A stretch of 64,000 nt of DNA from Myroides sp. JBRI-B21084 (GTDB taxonomy: Bacteria > Bacteroidota > Bacteroidia > Flavobacteriales > Flavobacteriaceae). The stretch lies in the NCBI RefSeq assembly GCF_030545015.1, contig NZ_CP120653.1, positions 2,232,001 through 2,296,000 on the forward strand, given 5' to 3'. The position numbers and the translations under genes are program-made. The notes under the pieces are model-generated. The model saw only the letters and a program-made list of their open reading frames with translations, made no database searches and had not been told where the DNA came from. Shown here piece by piece: positions 9,396 to 18,116 of this stretch; positions within the stretch are counted from its first letter, which is position 1; every line of letters begins with the position of its first letter.

Positions 9396-10799
9396 CTAAA
9401 AAATAAATAAATCGGTTAGTAATTTTGGATAGATTCCTAAACCAATTAAAACCACGCAAATAATTGTTAATACTACATATTCTTTTGTAGTAACTTCTGC
9501 AAAAACTTTGGTATCGGTTGTGCCTAAAACTGCATTTTGAAACATTTTAAGCATGTAATAAGCTCCTAAAATGATTGATGTACCTGCAAAAATTGCATAA
9601 AGTATTTCTTTTTCTGAAAGTGCAAACAATAAAGTAAATTCGCCAATAAATCCAAAAGTACCTGGTAATCCTATCGATGCAAATAATATAATTAAAAAGA
9701 AGGTTGTGAACTTAGGAGCTTGTGCACGTATGCCACCCATATCTTTAATTTCGTACGTGTCGTATCTTTTATAAATAATATCGGCTACATAAAACAAACC
9801 AACTACAACAAAACCGTGTGCTACCATTTGTATTACAGCTCCTTGGTAACCTGTGATATTACCCACATATGCACCTGCAGCTATTAAACCAACGTGAGCC
9901 ATTGATGAATATGCTAGTAAGCGTTTTAAATTTTGCGAACGCAAAGCAATTAACGATGCGTAAATAATGCCAATAATACACAAAACAACTACGGTATTAA
10001 TTATTTGCGATGAAACATTTCCTGCAATTGGCATTTGCCAACGTAAAATGGAATAAATACCCATTTTTAACATGATACCAGACAATAACATAGTACCAAT
10101 TGTTGGCGATTTTTCATACGTATTTGCCTGCCAAGTGTGTAATGGAAAAACAGGAATTTTAATGCCATACGCTAAGAAAAACGCTAAGAAAATGTAATTG
10201 GCTTCTTTAGTTGTTAGCATTGCTTTAGTTAAATCTGTCCAAGCAAAACTACCAGTTAAACTGTATAAATAAGCAAAAGCAGCAAGCATAAACAAAGAAC
10301 CAGCAAAAGTGTAAATAAAGAACGTTATCATTACACGTTTGCGCTCAGCCCAATCGCCACTGCCCCACAATAAACCAATGAAAAAGATTGGTAATAAGGC
10401 TAATTCCCAAAAAATATAGTAAACCAAACCATCTTGTGCTAAAAATGTACCTGCCATTGCAAATGCCATAAACAAAACCAAAGCATAAAGCTGATTTGCT
10501 TTTGAGTACAAAGTATTAAACGATGCCAAAATAATAATCGGTAACAATAAGGTTGTTAATAACAACATAGTTAGGCTTAATCCATCAACCACAAAAGCTA
10601 ACGATATATTTGGATTTGTCATCCATTGTTGTGTAAACGAAACATCGGTTCCATTTAAATAATTACCTGTTAAAACTAAAGCAATAACAGCATTTATTAA
10701 ACTGGTTACTAATGCAATTTTAGCAGCGTTTTTTGAATTTGAAGCTAAAGTTGCAACTGCACCTAATACATATATAAGTAAAATAATTAAACAATTCAT
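9396..10799 (-). CDS. nuoM: NADH-quinone oxidoreductase subunit M
   Basis: Antiporter-like subunit of the complex I membrane arm (467 residues, about 14 helices). Diagnostic stretches are IFWELALLPIFFIGLLWG (conserved Glu in helix 5), FFLAYGIKIPVFPLHTWQAN (lysine helix 7 and the HTW motif) and LKRLLAYSSMAHVGLI. Together with NuoL and NuoN it moves protons when NADH is oxidised. It lies 10 bp downstream of nuoL and 19 bp upstream of nuoN, with no internal terminator seen. No unusual residue changes were noticed. Confidence 0.97.
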   Translation of the reverse strand: MNCLIILLIYVLGAVATLASNSKNAAKIALVTSLINAVIALVLTGNYLNGTDVSFTQQWMTNPNISLAFVVDGLSLTMLLLTTLLLPIIILASFNTLYSKANQLYALVLFMAFAMAGTFLAQDGLVYYIFWELALLPIFFIGLLWGSGDWAERKRVMITFFIYTFAGSLFMLAAFAYLYSLTGSFAWTDLTKAMLTTKEANYIFLAFFLAYGIKIPVFPLHTWQANTYEKSPTIGTMLLSGIMLKMGIYSILRWQMPIAGNVSSQIINTVVVLCIIGIIYASLIALRSQNLKRLLAYSSMAHVGLIAAGAYVGNITGYQGAVIQMVAHGFVVVGLFYVADIIYKRYDTYEIKDMGGIRAQAPKFTTFFLIILFASIGLPGTFGFIGEFTLLFALSEKEILYAIFAGTSIILGAYYMLKMFQNAVLGTTDTKVFAEVTTKEYVVLTIICVVLIGLGIYPKLLTDLFIF

Positions 10800-10809
10800 T
10801 GCTATAATT

Positions 10810-12681
10810 TTAGTAACACATAAATAAATAATAGATCAACCCACAAACACCAATTACAAAGGCAAATAAATACAAGCCAATGTTTCCGTTCTGTGCTTTT
10901 TTACCTTGATATGATAGTTCTGAAGGAATACGACCGAAACTTAAAACTACTCCGTTAATTAATGCTTCAATTTGTTTTTTAAAGAATGATCCCAAAAAGT
11001 TAATTGGTTGCACAATTAAGAATACATAAATTTCATCTAAATAATATTTGTTGGCTAATATTGCTTGAATACCAGCTACATTGTTGTCATTAACAGGTAC
11101 TTGTTTGTTTTTAACGTACTTCATGTACGCAACACCTAAGCCAATAAAAGCGCCTATAACTGCTAAGCCCATTAAAATGTATTCGGTAGTACCTAATGTA
11201 TGTGGATGTAAAGTAGCACTGTTTTTAATAACTGGCTTTAAAAATTGATTTAGCCAACTGTTACCTGGAATACTTATTAAACCACCAACTGTTGCTAATG
11301 CTGCTAAAATAACCAAAGGCATTGTAATTGCCGAAGGACTTTCGTGTAAATGACTTTCTTGTTCTTTAGTTCCTCTGAATGAATTTGAGAATGTTAAAAA
11401 TAACAAACGGAACATATAAAAAGCAGTAAGTATTGAAGCCAAACTAGCAATTATCCATAAAACAGTATTGTGATGAAATGCTGTTAGTAAAATCTCGTCT
11501 TTTGAAAAGAAACCTGATAACGGAGGAAATCCTGAAATGGCTAAAGTTGATACAAAAAAAGTTGCATAGGTAATTTTCATATGTTTTTTTAATCCACCCA
11601 TGTGTCTCATGTCTTGTTCGCCACCTATTGCGTGTATCACCGATCCAGATCCCAAGAATAAACACGCCTTAAAAAAAGCATGAGTTATTACGTGAAAAAC
11701 AGCTACTTCGTAAGCACCTAAGCCCAATGCTAAAAACATTAATCCTAATTGCGATACGGTTGAATAAGCTAATACTTTTTTAATATCGTTTTGTACTAAC
11801 GCAATTGTAGCAGCTACCAACGATGTTACCGCTCCAATAACTGCAATAATATGCTGTACATTTGGTGTTAAATCGAACAAAAAGTTTAAACGCGTTATCA
11901 TAAAAATACCAGCTGTAACCATGGTTGCAGCGTGTATTAATGCCGATACCGGTGTTGGCCCGGCCATTGCATCGGGTAACCAAGTGTACAATGGTAACTG
12001 AGCACTTTTACCAGTTGCTGCAATAAAAAACGCCATAGTTGCAATACCTAAACTTGGTGCTAAATAGCTGTGTTGTTGTAAGGCTACAAAATCTAATGTA
12101 TGATACAAATAGCCTGTTACAAAAATGCCTACTAAAAAGCCTAAATCACCAATACGGTTCATTATAAATGCTTTTTTTGCTGCGTTGTTGTAATCTTGGT
12201 TTTTATACCAAAAACCAATTAATAAGTACGAACATAAACCAACACCTTCCCAACCAATAAACATCATTGCTAAATTGCTTCCTGTTACTAAAATCAACAT
12301 AAAGAAAACAAAGAAGTTTAAATAGGTGAAAAATTTAGCAAAATGTTCATCGTGGCTCATATAGCTTGTAGAGTACAGATGAATTAAAGTACCAATACCT
12401 GTAATAAACAATAGCCAAAGTGCTGCTAATTGATCAAAATAAAAGCCGAAATCAATTGAAAAATAACTGAATTTCATCCATTCAAACAAAACAACTTTTA
12501 TAGGCTGTTGGGTTGATTGTATATAAGCAAAAAATAAGCATGAAGTAACAAATGATGCTGCAATAGCAACCGTTGCAATAGTACCCGATACCTTTTTGCT
12601 TAAATGTTTACCCCAAAATCCGTTGACTAGTGTACCAACTAAAGGGAAAATCAATGTAAGTAGTAATAGTGTTGTACTCAT
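10810..12681 (-). CDS. nuoL: NADH-quinone oxidoreductase subunit L
   Basis: Largest membrane-arm subunit (623 residues), a proton-pumping antiporter homologue with a C-terminal lateral helix that braces NuoM and NuoN. Visible marks are FIGWEGVGLCSYLLIGFWY (conserved Glu of helix 5), AQLPLYTWLPDAMAGPTPVSALIHAATMV split by the conserved lysine region, and KKVLAYSTVSQLGLM. It begins 1 bp after nuoK and ends 10 bp before nuoM, so tight co-transcription is expected. Length fits the family. Translational coupling with nuoK is likely from the near-touching stop and start. Confidence 0.97.
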   Translation of the reverse strand: MSTTLLLLTLIFPLVGTLVNGFWGKHLSKKVSGTIATVAIAASFVTSCLFFAYIQSTQQPIKVVLFEWMKFSYFSIDFGFYFDQLAALWLLFITGIGTLIHLYSTSYMSHDEHFAKFFTYLNFFVFFMLILVTGSNLAMMFIGWEGVGLCSYLLIGFWYKNQDYNNAAKKAFIMNRIGDLGFLVGIFVTGYLYHTLDFVALQQHSYLAPSLGIATMAFFIAATGKSAQLPLYTWLPDAMAGPTPVSALIHAATMVTAGIFMITRLNFLFDLTPNVQHIIAVIGAVTSLVAATIALVQNDIKKVLAYSTVSQLGLMFLALGLGAYEVAVFHVITHAFFKACLFLGSGSVIHAIGGEQDMRHMGGLKKHMKITYATFFVSTLAISGFPPLSGFFSKDEILLTAFHHNTVLWIIASLASILTAFYMFRLLFLTFSNSFRGTKEQESHLHESPSAITMPLVILAALATVGGLISIPGNSWLNQFLKPVIKNSATLHPHTLGTTEYILMGLAVIGAFIGLGVAYMKYVKNKQVPVNDNNVAGIQAILANKYYLDEIYVFLIVQPINFLGSFFKKQIEALINGVVLSFGRIPSELSYQGKKAQNGNIGLYLFAFVIGVCGLIYYLFMCY

Positions 12682-12682
12682 G

Positions 12683-13003
12683 CTATCCTTTTAAATTTTT
12701 AAGTTTATCAATATCAATTGATCCAATGTTTCTGTAAATGGCTACTAAAATGGCCAAGCCAATTGCAACTTCTGCTGCGGCAACAGCCATTGTAAAAAAT
12801 ACAAATACTTGTCCGTTTGCATCTTCGTGATAGTTAGAAAAAGCAACTAACAATAAGTTAGCAGCATTCAACATAATCTCAATAGACATAAACATTACAA
12901 TTGCGTTTCTACGGTATAAAATACCAAACGCACCAATACAAAATAATAATATGGCTAAAAATATGTATTGGTCTATACCAATTTGTTGTAAAACCTGTTC
13001 CAT
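12683..13003 (-). CDS. nuoK: NADH-quinone oxidoreductase subunit K
   Basis: Small three-helix complex I subunit (106 residues) that carries conserved glutamates of the central proton path. The sequence MSIEIMLNAANLLLVAF (Glu in helix 2 at about residue 41) and AAAEVAIGLAILVAIYRN (Glu in helix 3 at about residue 78) are the family signature. The gene sits 1 bp from both neighbours nuoJ and nuoL, which suggests coupled translation. Confidence 0.97.
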   Translation of the reverse strand: MEQVLQQIGIDQYIFLAILLFCIGAFGILYRRNAIVMFMSIEIMLNAANLLLVAFSNYHEDANGQVFVFFTMAVAAAEVAIGLAILVAIYRNIGSIDIDKLKNLKG

Positions 13004-13004
13004 A

Positions 13005-13511
13005 TTATGTAGTTTTTTTCTCTTTTTTAGATATTAATACAGCGCCAATCATTGCCATTAATAATAAAACAGCAGCCATTTCAAACGGAACCACAAATTC
13101 ATTAAGTAATACTTTACCTAACACTTGTATCGATTGGAAATCGGCACCTGTTGTTGTGTATGTTTCAATTGCCGGGGCATTTTGTGCTAATGCGCTTACT
13201 AAAAAGAAACCTATCAAACAAAAACATACCGTTGCAAGAATTTTTGTTACTACAGGTTTGGCAATTTCATCGCTAACATTTAGGTTCATAAGCATAATGG
13301 TAAACAACATTAAAATCATAATTGCACCTGAATATACAATAATATGAACCATTGCTAAAAATTGCGAGTTTAACAAGGCGTAATGGCCAGCAACGCTAAA
13401 AAAGCAAACTACCAACCAAATGGCACTGTGAATTGGGTTTTTAGAAAGTATGGTTAAAAACGCACTTCCTAAAGTAACAGCCGAAAGAATGTAAAATAAA
13501 ATCTCTATCAT
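13005..13511 (-). CDS. nuoJ: NADH-quinone oxidoreductase subunit J
   Basis: Five-helix membrane subunit of complex I (168 residues), the junction between the quinone site and the proton path. Marks are NPIHSAIWLVVCFFSVAGHYALL, then MVHIIVYSGAIMILMLFTIMLMN with the conserved Tyr/Gly helix 3 known to switch between alpha and pi turns. It ends with a basic tail (ISKKEKKTT). It lies 2 bp after nuoI and 1 bp before nuoK. Confidence 0.96.
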   Translation of the reverse strand: MIEILFYILSAVTLGSAFLTILSKNPIHSAIWLVVCFFSVAGHYALLNSQFLAMVHIIVYSGAIMILMLFTIMLMNLNVSDEIAKPVVTKILATVCFCLIGFFLVSALAQNAPAIETYTTTGADFQSIQVLGKVLLNEFVVPFEMAAVLLLMAMIGAVLISKKEKKTT

Positions 13512-13513
13512 TT

Positions 13514-14053
13514 TTATTCTGATTTAGTGGTGTTACGTATTGCTTGTTCTAAAGGCATTACTAATTGTTCTTTTCCGAAGATGAAATGCTCGCGATTGGT
13601 ATCTGCCTTCACAATTTTTTTCGATGTTGTTAAATAGATAGCTTGTTTAGGGCAAGCTTCTTCGCATAAACCACAGTAAATACAACGCAACATGTTAATT
13701 TCGTAAATTTCGGCGTATTTTTCTTCGCGATACAAATGTTTTTCTTCTGGTTTACGTTCTGCTGCTTTCATTGTAATGGCTTCGGCAGGGCATGATAACG
13801 CACATAAACCACAAGCTGTACAACGTTCACGGCCTTCTTCATCACGCATTAACATGTGTTGCCCGCGATAAACCGGACTAAACGGACGTGTTTCTTCGGG
13901 GTAACTAATGGTTACTTTCTTTTTAAATAAATGTTTAAAAGTGGTAGCCATACCGCCTGCAATTGCACCAATGTACAAACGCTCGCCCAAGGTCATTTCT
14001 TTATTAGATACCTGCTTTTTGCGGCCCGATAAGGATATATTTTGAATTGACAT
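13514..14053 (-). CDS. nuoI: NADH-quinone oxidoreductase subunit I (2x[4Fe-4S])
   Basis: Ferredoxin-like subunit of the peripheral arm holding clusters N6a and N6b, which pass electrons to NuoB. Two CxxCxxCxxxCP motifs are plain: CTACGLCALSCP (about residues 78-89) and CIYCGLCEEACP (about residues 123-134). The N-terminal 45 residues are amphipathic and basic, as expected for membrane attachment. Length 179 is normal. It follows nuoH by 13 bp. Confidence 0.97.
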   Translation of the reverse strand: MSIQNISLSGRKKQVSNKEMTLGERLYIGAIAGGMATTFKHLFKKKVTISYPEETRPFSPVYRGQHMLMRDEEGRERCTACGLCALSCPAEAITMKAAERKPEEKHLYREEKYAEIYEINMLRCIYCGLCEEACPKQAIYLTTSKKIVKADTNREHFIFGKEQLVMPLEQAIRNTTKSE

Positions 14054-14066
14054 ACTTTTTAATTTT

Positions 14067-15098
14067 TTAGCGCGTTAATAATAATACAACCGCTGTGATA
14101 ACAATATTAATGATTGCTAACGGAATTAATGTTTTCCAGCCTAAATTCATTAACTGATCATAACGGAAACGTGGTATGGTCCAACGTACCCACATGTATA
14201 AAAATATAAAGAAACATATTTTAGCAAATAATACGGCAATACCTATTAAATTGGCTGTGTTTTCTCCCCAATTTTCGGCAGCCCATGTCATACCAGGGTA
14301 ATTGTATGCGCCTAAGTATAAAACTGCTAATAGGGTTGATGAGATAAACATTGCTGCGTATTCTGCAAATAAAAAGAATCCCATACGCATTGATGAATAT
14401 TCAGTATGGTATCCACCAATTAACTCTTGTTCACATTCTGCTAAATCAAAAGGAGTTCTATTAGTTTCGGCAAACGAACAAATTAAAAATATGAAAAAGC
14501 CTAATGGTTGGTAAAAAATATTCCAATGCATTTCATGCTGACCTGCAGCAATTTCGCGTAAACTCATTGAGCTGTACATCATTAAAATAGCAACAATAGA
14601 TAAACCCATTGCTATTTCATAAGAAATCATTTGCGATGCCACACGCATTGCACTTATTAATGAATATTTGTTGTTTGATGCCCAACCACCAATCATAATA
14701 CCGTATACACTTACAGATAAAACTGCAAATACATAAAGCATTGCTACGTTAATATCAGCTGCTTGTAATATTACTTTTCTACCAGCAATTTCTAACGTAT
14801 CGCCCCACGGAATTACAGCCGAAGTCATCAATGCCATTGTCATTGAAATAAACGGACCAAATACAAACAAAAAGGTGTTAGGTGTGTTAGGCATAAATTC
14901 TTCTTTTGCAAAAAGTTTTAAACCATCGGCTAAAGGTTGTAATACACCACCTGGTCCGGCACGGTTAGGTCCTCTACGGTCTTGTATCCATGCCGCAATC
15001 TTACGTTCTGCCAAGGTGCAATACATGGCAAACAACATAGTTATAGCAAAAACAGCTACAATTATTACGCTTTTTTCTATTATAATAGCTTCTTCCAT
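14067..15098 (-). CDS. nuoH: NADH-quinone oxidoreductase subunit H
   Basis: Eight-helix subunit that forms the quinone cavity next to NuoB and NuoD (343 residues). Recognisable: LAERKIAAWIQDRRGPNRAG at about residues 29-48, ADGLKLFAKEEFMP, then ICSFAETNRTPFDLAECEQE (the conserved acidic loop) and RWTIPRFRYDQLMNLGWK near the C-terminus. It ends 13 bp before nuoI and begins 2 bp after nuoG. Nothing unusual was noticed. Confidence 0.97.
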   Translation of the reverse strand: MEEAIIIEKSVIIVAVFAITMLFAMYCTLAERKIAAWIQDRRGPNRAGPGGVLQPLADGLKLFAKEEFMPNTPNTFLFVFGPFISMTMALMTSAVIPWGDTLEIAGRKVILQAADINVAMLYVFAVLSVSVYGIMIGGWASNNKYSLISAMRVASQMISYEIAMGLSIVAILMMYSSMSLREIAAGQHEMHWNIFYQPLGFFIFLICSFAETNRTPFDLAECEQELIGGYHTEYSSMRMGFFLFAEYAAMFISSTLLAVLYLGAYNYPGMTWAAENWGENTANLIGIAVLFAKICFFIFLYMWVRWTIPRFRYDQLMNLGWKTLIPLAIINIVITAVVLLLTR

Positions 15099-15100
15099 AA

Positions 15101-16123
15101 TTAACTATTTTCGGTGTTTTTATATGGAACTTCTTTCATACTAATTTTTTTACGATCTTGATCACGACCTTCTAAAATTTGTTTTTCGGTATCAATTTTT
15201 ACGTTTTCCATTTTACGGGTGTAGTTGTTTTGATTGATTACCGAGAATTTTTCAAACTTACGTGGTCCTTCAATTACCCAATCGTTTACATCTTTATGGT
15301 CAAAACGACATTCGTTGCAAATGAAATCTTCTACTTCATGATATTCATCTTTGCGTGCAGTAACACGCTGAATTTCGTTACCAAACATCCAAACGGTTGT
15401 TTTACCACAGCATTTATCACAATTTCTGTGCGCATTATAAGGCTTGTTAAACCAAACGCGCGATTTAAAACGGAATGTTTTATCTGTTAATGCACCAACC
15501 GGACAAACATCAATCATGTTTCCACTCATTTCATGATCGATAGCTGCAGAAACGTATGTAGATATTTGTGCGTGATCGCCTCGGTTTAAAACACCGTGAT
15601 TTCTACTGCCACAAATTTGTTCAGCTGTATGTACACAACGGTAACATAAAATACAACGATTCATGTGTAGTTGTATGTTATCACCAATGTTTTCAGGTTC
15701 AAACGTACGTTTTTCTTCTTTAAAACGCGTTTTTTCTAAACCGTGTTTGAACGACAGGTTTTGCAAATCACACTCACCTGCTTGGTCACAAACGGGGCAA
15801 TCTAATGGGTGGTTTATTAATAAAAATTCTGTAACTGCTTTGCGGGCATCTAAGGCTCTGTCTGAAGTTTTTACTTTAACTTCCATACCGTCCATAACAC
15901 CTGTTTTACACGAAGGCATCATTTTTGGCATAGGTCGTGGATCTGCTTCACTACCTTTTGATACTTCCACTAAACATGCACGGCAGTTACCGCCTGTATC
16001 TTTTAATTTAGAATAGTAACACATGGCAGGTGGTACCACATCGCCACCAATCATGCGGGCAGCTTGTAATACGGTGGTTCCTGGTTCTACTTCAATTTCT
16101 ATTCCGTCTATTGTAACTTTCAT
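15101..16123 (-). CDS. nuoG: NADH-quinone oxidoreductase subunit G, short form
   Basis: Iron-sulfur subunit of the peripheral arm. It has a 2Fe-2S ferredoxin domain (residues about 1-80, with CYYSKLKDTGGNCRAC), the His/Cys 4Fe-4S site (HPLDCPVCDQAGEC), a second 4Fe-4S site (CILCYRC ... DVCPVGAL) and an extra Cys set (CDKCCG ... CNEC) that may bind N7. At 340 residues it lacks the large molybdopterin oxidoreductase-like half found in E. coli NuoG. From memory the short form is usual in flavobacteria, so this is not taken as a break. The start follows an 84-bp gap after nuoF, the widest in the operon. Confidence 0.95.
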   Translation of the reverse strand: MKVTIDGIEIEVEPGTTVLQAARMIGGDVVPPAMCYYSKLKDTGGNCRACLVEVSKGSEADPRPMPKMMPSCKTGVMDGMEVKVKTSDRALDARKAVTEFLLINHPLDCPVCDQAGECDLQNLSFKHGLEKTRFKEEKRTFEPENIGDNIQLHMNRCILCYRCVHTAEQICGSRNHGVLNRGDHAQISTYVSAAIDHEMSGNMIDVCPVGALTDKTFRFKSRVWFNKPYNAHRNCDKCCGKTTVWMFGNEIQRVTARKDEYHEVEDFICNECRFDHKDVNDWVIEGPRKFEKFSVINQNNYTRKMENVKIDTEKQILEGRDQDRKKISMKEVPYKNTENS

Positions 16124-16207
16124 TTCTTTTTTAGTTTAAGGTTTAAGGTTTCAAGTTTAGGGTTGATGTTTTACATCGAACAGTTCACATTGAACATTAA
16201 ACTAAAT
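16124..16207. repeat. low-complexity spacer inside the nuo operon
   Basis: The nuoF-nuoG gap is 84 bp while all other gaps in the operon are 1 to 19 bp. It consists of short overlapping near-repeats (TTTAAGG twice, TTCAAGTTTAGGG, then GAACAGTTCACATTGAACATT) and a small hairpin GATGTTTTACATC. It looks like slippage-type intergenic filler also seen before miaB and groL. Confidence 0.55.
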
Positions 16208-17572
16208 TTATAGGGTTTGCTTTGCTACTAAATGTTTTACTTTTTCAAAAGGCTCATTTACAAAATGATCTCTGTTTTTTATTTTTTCTGGGAAACGAAT
16301 GTGGTATTCAAATTCATCTCTAAAGTGACGAATAGCTGCAGCTACAGGCCAAGCAGCAGCATCGCCCAACGGACAAATGGTGTTGCCTTCTATTTTTGCT
16401 TGTACACTCCACAATACATCAATATCTTCCTCTGTTCCGTGACCGTTTTCAATACGCCATAAAATTTTCTCCATCCATCCAGTTCCTTCTCTACAAGGTG
16501 AGCATTGCCCACAGCTTTCGTGGTGGTAGAATCTTGAAAAATTCCATGTATTTCTTACAATACAAGCGGTATCGTTATAAACAATAAATCCGCCCGAACC
16601 TAACGATGAACCTGTTGCAAAACCTCCATCGGCCAATGATTCATAAGTCATTAAACGATCTTCACCGTTTGCAGTTTTAAAAATTAAATGTTGTGGAAGA
16701 ATAGGTACTGATGAACCACCAGGAATTAATCCTTTTAATGGACGATCGTCAATCATACCGCCGCAATATTCATCTGAATTCATAAATTCATCAACGGTTA
16801 TACCCATTTCAATTTCATAAACACCTGGTTTTTTAACATGACCTGAAACTGAAAATAGTTTGGTACCGGTAGATCTACCTAAACCAATTTTAGCATAATC
16901 GGCACCAGAATTTAACAAAATCCATGGCACTGATGCTATAGATTCTACATTGTTAACAACCGTAGGGTTTTGCCATAAACCTTTAACAGCTGGGAAAGGC
17001 GGTTTAATACGTGGATTACCACGTTTACCTTCTAACGATTCTATTAAAGCGGTTTCTTCGCCACAAATGTAAGCACCACCACCGCAATGAACGTGAAGAT
17101 CTAAATCGTAGCCCGATCCTTTTATATTTTTACCCAGCCAACCTGCGGCATAGGCTTCTTTAATGGCACGTTCTAAGGTTTTAAAAACCCACATATATTC
17201 GCCACGAATGTATATGTACGAAAGGTTTGCACCTAATGCAAACGATGATGTAATCATTCCTTCAATTAACAAATGCGGAATGTATTCCATAAGGTAACGG
17301 TCTTTAAACGTACCTGGTTCCGATTCGTCGGCATTACAAACTAAATGGCGTGGATTACCTGATTTTTTGTCAATAAAACTCCATTTTAAACCTACAGGGA
17401 AACCTGCACCACCGCGCCCACGTAAACCTGAAGTTTTAACTTCTTCGGTAATGTCGTCGGGGTTCATTTTTAATGCTTTTTCAACAGAAGCGTATCCACC
17501 ATTTTCGCGATAAACATCGTAATTTTTGATACCCGGAATATGGATTTTTTCAAATAATATTTTTTGTCCCAT
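16208..17572 (-). CDS. nuoF: NADH-quinone oxidoreductase subunit F
   Basis: NADH-binding subunit with FMN and cluster N3 (454 residues). Marks are GLRGRGGAGFPVGLKWSF (NADH/FMN glycine-rich loop, about residues 49-66), CNADESEPGTFKDRYLME, and ESCGQCSPCREGTGW with a later CPLGDAAAWP giving the four 4Fe-4S cysteines. It starts 4 bp after nuoE and is part of the dehydrogenase module nuoEFG, whose presence shows that this complex I uses NADH, not only ferredoxin. Confidence 0.97.
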   Translation of the reverse strand: MGQKILFEKIHIPGIKNYDVYRENGGYASVEKALKMNPDDITEEVKTSGLRGRGGAGFPVGLKWSFIDKKSGNPRHLVCNADESEPGTFKDRYLMEYIPHLLIEGMITSSFALGANLSYIYIRGEYMWVFKTLERAIKEAYAAGWLGKNIKGSGYDLDLHVHCGGGAYICGEETALIESLEGKRGNPRIKPPFPAVKGLWQNPTVVNNVESIASVPWILLNSGADYAKIGLGRSTGTKLFSVSGHVKKPGVYEIEMGITVDEFMNSDEYCGGMIDDRPLKGLIPGGSSVPILPQHLIFKTANGEDRLMTYESLADGGFATGSSLGSGGFIVYNDTACIVRNTWNFSRFYHHESCGQCSPCREGTGWMEKILWRIENGHGTEEDIDVLWSVQAKIEGNTICPLGDAAAWPVAAAIRHFRDEFEYHIRFPEKIKNRDHFVNEPFEKVKHLVAKQTL

Positions 17573-17576
17573 GGTA

Positions 17577-18113
17577 TTATTTATCGTGTAATGTTATTTT
17601 TCCTTCTTTACAATCAGCAATCAGCTGATCTACCTTTTCTTTGGTTAAGTGTTCGTGGTAAAAATCGCCCAACTGTAACATTGGGGCGTAGCCACAAGCA
17701 CCTAAACATTGTACACCAACTACAGAGAATAATCCGTCTGCAGTTACTTGGCCAGGTTTTACACCTAATTTTTCACAAGTATAATCCATTACATCTTCGG
17801 CTTTGTTTATAGCACAACACGATGTTACACAGAATTCCAACATATATTTTCCTACTGGTTTTTGGTTAAACATGGTGTAAAAAGTAACTACTTCGTACAC
17901 TTCAATAGGTGTAATGTTTAGTAATTCGGCTGCTTTGTTTTGTAAAGCTACACTTAACCAATTGTCATGTGCATCTTGTAATTCGTGTAAAACGGGTAAT
18001 AAAGCCGATTTCTGCTTTCCTTCGGGATAATGGCTAATCAATTCGTTGATACGTTCCATTAACGCCGGAGTAATATTTATATCTTGATGGTAATTTTTTT
18101 GTATTGTTTCCAT
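17577..18113 (-). CDS. nuoE: NADH-quinone oxidoreductase subunit E
   Basis: Thioredoxin-fold 2Fe-2S subunit (178 residues, cluster N1a). Helical N-terminal half (LPVLHELQDAHDNWLS), then VVTFYTMFNQKPVGKY. Cluster ligands sit in CVTSCC and in CLGACGYAP. Length is normal. It lies 3 bp after nuoD and 4 bp before nuoF. Confidence 0.97.
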   Translation of the reverse strand: METIQKNYHQDINITPALMERINELISHYPEGKQKSALLPVLHELQDAHDNWLSVALQNKAAELLNITPIEVYEVVTFYTMFNQKPVGKYMLEFCVTSCCAINKAEDVMDYTCEKLGVKPGQVTADGLFSVVGVQCLGACGYAPMLQLGDFYHEHLTKEKVDQLIADCKEGKITLHDK

Positions 18114-18116
18114 ATG

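Noticed and set aside
12901..13347. 148-codon plus-strand frame opposite nuoK and nuoJ
   Set aside because: It lies antisense to two certain complex I genes and has no family resemblance; the codon pattern belongs to the other strand.
15101..16123. NuoG truncated by frameshift
   Set aside because: The frame ends cleanly 2 bp before nuoH and all iron-sulfur motifs are intact; no leftover molybdopterin-domain code lies beyond the stop.
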